From assembly GCA_017549285.1 (NCBI GenBank), contig JAFYVE010000030.1, positions 1 through 64,000 on the forward strand: a stretch of DNA of 64,000 nt, read 5' to 3'. Below the pieces are notes generated by a model that was given only the letters and a program-made list of their open reading frames with translations, searched no databases and was not told the DNA's origin. Every line of letters starts with the position of its first letter. Within the stretch, counting starts at the first letter, position 1. The position numbers and the translations under genes are program-made. Source of the stretch: Clostridia bacterium (lineage in GTDB: Bacteria; Bacillota; Clostridia; Oscillospirales; Acutalibacteraceae). Positions 62,811 to 64,000 of this stretch are shown here, one piece after another.

Positions 62811-62843
62811 TTATAGACAAAAGTTGCGATTAATAAACAAAAG
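62811..62843. promoter_or_regulatory. Direct repeats upstream of the iol promoter, probable AraC-family sites
   Basis: TTATAGACAAAAG (62811-62823) and TAATAAACAAAAG (62831-62843) match at 11 of 13 positions with a 20-base offset, about two helical turns, placed 13 bases upstream of the -35. This is the arrangement used by AraC-type activators, and an AraC gene lies immediately upstream. Confidence 0.55.
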
Positions 62844-62844
62844 A

Positions 62845-62871
62845 AAAGACACCTGTAAAATAGGTGTCTTT
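62845..62871 (-). terminator. Intrinsic terminator of the araC-type regulator gene
   Basis: AAAGACACCT (62845-62854) and AGGTGTCTTT (62862-62871), 7-base loop; TTCTTTTG follows on the minus strand. The stem includes part of the regulator's stop codon. Confidence 0.82.
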
Positions 62872-63649
62872 AACTATGATTTCTGTAATTATATGGGGTT
62901 GTGTTCATTATCTGCATAAACACTCTGTTGAATGTTCTGATCGATCCGAATCCGACTTCTTCTGATACATTTGCAATACTTTTATCTGTTCTTCTTAAAA
63001 GCTCACATGCGTTATTAATCCTGAGCATATTTATATACCCCGAAAAACTGATTCCTAACTTATTATTCAGAAGATGCGAAATGTGATATTTACTCAGATG
63101 AAGCTCTCTTGACATATCATCAAGGGAAATGTCAGATGTATAATTTGATGTGCAATATTTTATTATGCTCTGCAATGTTGAAGAGTTACTCTGAATACGC
63201 GGACTTAATGCAATTTTCTGAAGAATCATAGCCAGAACATGATTTATACAACCTGCATAAAGAGTTTCTTTATACAGACCGTGATAGGCTACAGCAGAAA
63301 ACAACGTTTTTATAATATCATCATCTTTACTGAGTCTGAGAATATTATTAACAGGTATATTGTCTGAAAGAAGATCTTTGATGCCAATACAGAAATCAGG
63401 ACTCATCGTAAACAAAAAATATTGTCCTCGGGATGAGCTTTCATAACAATGCACCTGATTTGGAAAGCATATGAATAAATCTCCGTCAGAAATTGTCATT
63501 TTCTTATTATCAATAAGGAGATGCGATTCACCCTTGACGACATAAATCAACTCAAGTTCTTTGTGAAGATGCGGAATTGGTTTAAGATAGTCCTCTGCCC
63601 AGACTTCAACGTGTTTTGTTCTGTTTTCATAAACAACATTTTTGTCCAT
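62870..63649 (-). CDS. AraC-family regulator with cupin sensor domain, probable iol regulator
   Basis: 259 residues. Residues about 10-90 form a cupin ligand domain (PIPHLHKELELIYVVKGE; DGDLFICFPNQVHCYE). The C-terminal 100 residues hold two HTH motifs: DISLDDMSRELHLSKYHISHLL and SIANVSEEVGFGSIRTFNRVF, the latter the AraC signature. GGAGGG precedes the ATG. It ends in its own terminator just before the inositol promoter and direct repeats, so activation of iol genes by inositol or a derivative is the natural inference; Bacillus instead uses the DeoR-type repressor IolR. It may be cotranscribed with the metallophosphoesterase upstream. Confidence 0.9.
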   Translation of the reverse strand: MDKNVVYENRTKHVEVWAEDYLKPIPHLHKELELIYVVKGESHLLIDNKKMTISDGDLFICFPNQVHCYESSSRGQYFLFTMSPDFCIGIKDLLSDNIPVNNILRLSKDDDIIKTLFSAVAYHGLYKETLYAGCINHVLAMILQKIALSPRIQSNSSTLQSIIKYCTSNYTSDISLDDMSRELHLSKYHISHLLNNKLGISFSGYINMLRINNACELLRRTDKSIANVSEEVGFGSIRTFNRVFMQIMNTTPYNYRNHS

Positions 63650-63667
63650 CGGACTACCCTCCTTGAA

Positions 63668-64000
63668 TCAATCCTTATATTTAACCTTACGCAAACCGAA
63701 AATTCTGACAATCAGATGACCGCTGCCTTGTAAAAATCGTTCACGGAGCCCTCTGATTGCAACAGATTTCGCAGTTTTATAGACAATATCTCCTTTATTT
63801 CTGAATTCAGAAAGATTTTCAGGCTTATAAATATTATACCAACGGACAACTCTTGTTGAATAAACAGAAGTATCATTTTCATCAACCTCAATTATTCTGT
63901 ATCCGTACTGTGTCTGAAAACAGTCATCATGATAACGTGTGCTGAGTGAATTTACTATATCAACACCCTTATATTTAACTCCAAATGCATTTGTGTGGTC
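63668..64000 (-). CDS. Metallophosphoesterase, C-terminal part (cut by window edge)
   Basis: An open reading frame enters from the right edge and stops at 63668 (TGA), giving 110 residues without a start in the window. It begins DHTNAFGVKYKGVDIVNS, where DHTN looks like the end of the GHDHxN metal block of calcineurin-like phosphoesterases, followed by a beta-rich tail including YGYRIIEVDENDTSVYST and a basic C-terminus (about the last 30 residues). The stop lies 18 bases upstream of the AraC gene start, suggesting one transcript. The substrate is unknown; Icc/PhoD-like cytoplasmic or exported forms are both possible. Confidence 0.75.
   Translation of the reverse strand, partial: DHTNAFGVKYKGVDIVNSLSTRYHDDCFQTQYGYRIIEVDENDTSVYSTRVVRWYNIYKPENLSEFRNKGDIVYKTAKSVAIRGLRERFLQGSGHLIVRIFGLRKVKYKD

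Noticed and set aside
1..64000. CRISPR arrays, tRNA/rRNA genes, insertion sequences, prophage or toxin-antitoxin pairs
   Set aside because: No regularly spaced repeats, cloverleaf sequences, transposase or integrase motifs or paired small ORFs with operator were seen on either strand.

Overview
The window looks like chromosomal DNA of an anaerobic, low-GC, endospore-forming member of the Clostridia, most likely Oscillospiraceae/Ruminococcaceae. The evidence is AT-rich DNA with GGAGG-type ribosome binding sites, the forespore sigma factor SigG, pyruvate formate-lyase with its activase, GTP-type PEP carboxykinase, a secreted BspA-type leucine-rich-repeat protein ending in a type I dockerin, and RNA switches typical of Firmicutes. 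No mobile element, phage, CRISPR array, tRNA or rRNA is visible. The placement is inference from gene content only.

Layout. 1-3.9 kb: MurNAc recycling (murQ plus a BadF-type sugar kinase), diverging from glycerate kinase and an SGNH hydrolase. 4-9.6 kb: uracil permease and upp, a small P-loop ATPase, a beta-type glutamine synthetase and a YcxB-like membrane protein. 9.6-13.4 kb: fucO-like dehydrogenase and an S26-type peptidase, diverging from a lysine-riboswitch-controlled NhaC-family transporter. 13.5-17 kb: xylose operon (xylB, xylA, alpha/beta hydrolase). 17-24.6 kb: PEP carboxykinase, tsaD, a phosphatase-RimI fusion and polA on the minus strand, then dusB. 24.6-33.3 kb (minus): pflA/pflB behind a ZTP riboswitch, pfkA, dnaE, araD. 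33.4-39 kb (minus): yifB/comM behind a LexA-like box, sigG behind a hairpin that hides its Shine-Dalgarno, a GPH sugar symporter, prfC. 39-44.2 kb: two tandem secreted or anchored exo/endonuclease/phosphatase-fold proteins, phosphoglucomutase, a 33-residue membrane peptide and a U32 (TrhP-like) protein. 44.2-49.6 kb (minus): dockerin protein, metY, aPGAM-like phosphomutase/kinase, ttcA-like. 49.7-52.6 kb: P-type cation ATPase behind a yybP-ykoY (Mn2+) riboswitch. 52.6-64 kb (minus): DAHP synthase, a Gfo/Idh oxidoreductase, a myo-inositol catabolic operon (iolC, a SanA-like gene, iolB, iolD, iolE, iolA, iolG), its probable AraC regulator, and the 3' end of a metallophosphoesterase gene cut by the window edge.

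How it works together. Most genes serve carbon entry (xylose, inositol, fucose/rhamnose-type lactaldehyde, pentose phosphates, aminosugars) and fermentation (pfk, pfl, pck). Three riboswitch classes (lysine, ZTP, Mn2+) each appear complete, with a sigma-A-like promoter, aptamer and intrinsic terminator. The least explained observations are the LexA-like box at the yifB promoter, the terminator-like hairpin fused to the sigG start, the DnaJ-like zinc motif grafted on the lysine-regulated transporter, and the LMW-phosphatase/RimI fusion beside tsaD. I saw no clearly undescribed multi-gene system.
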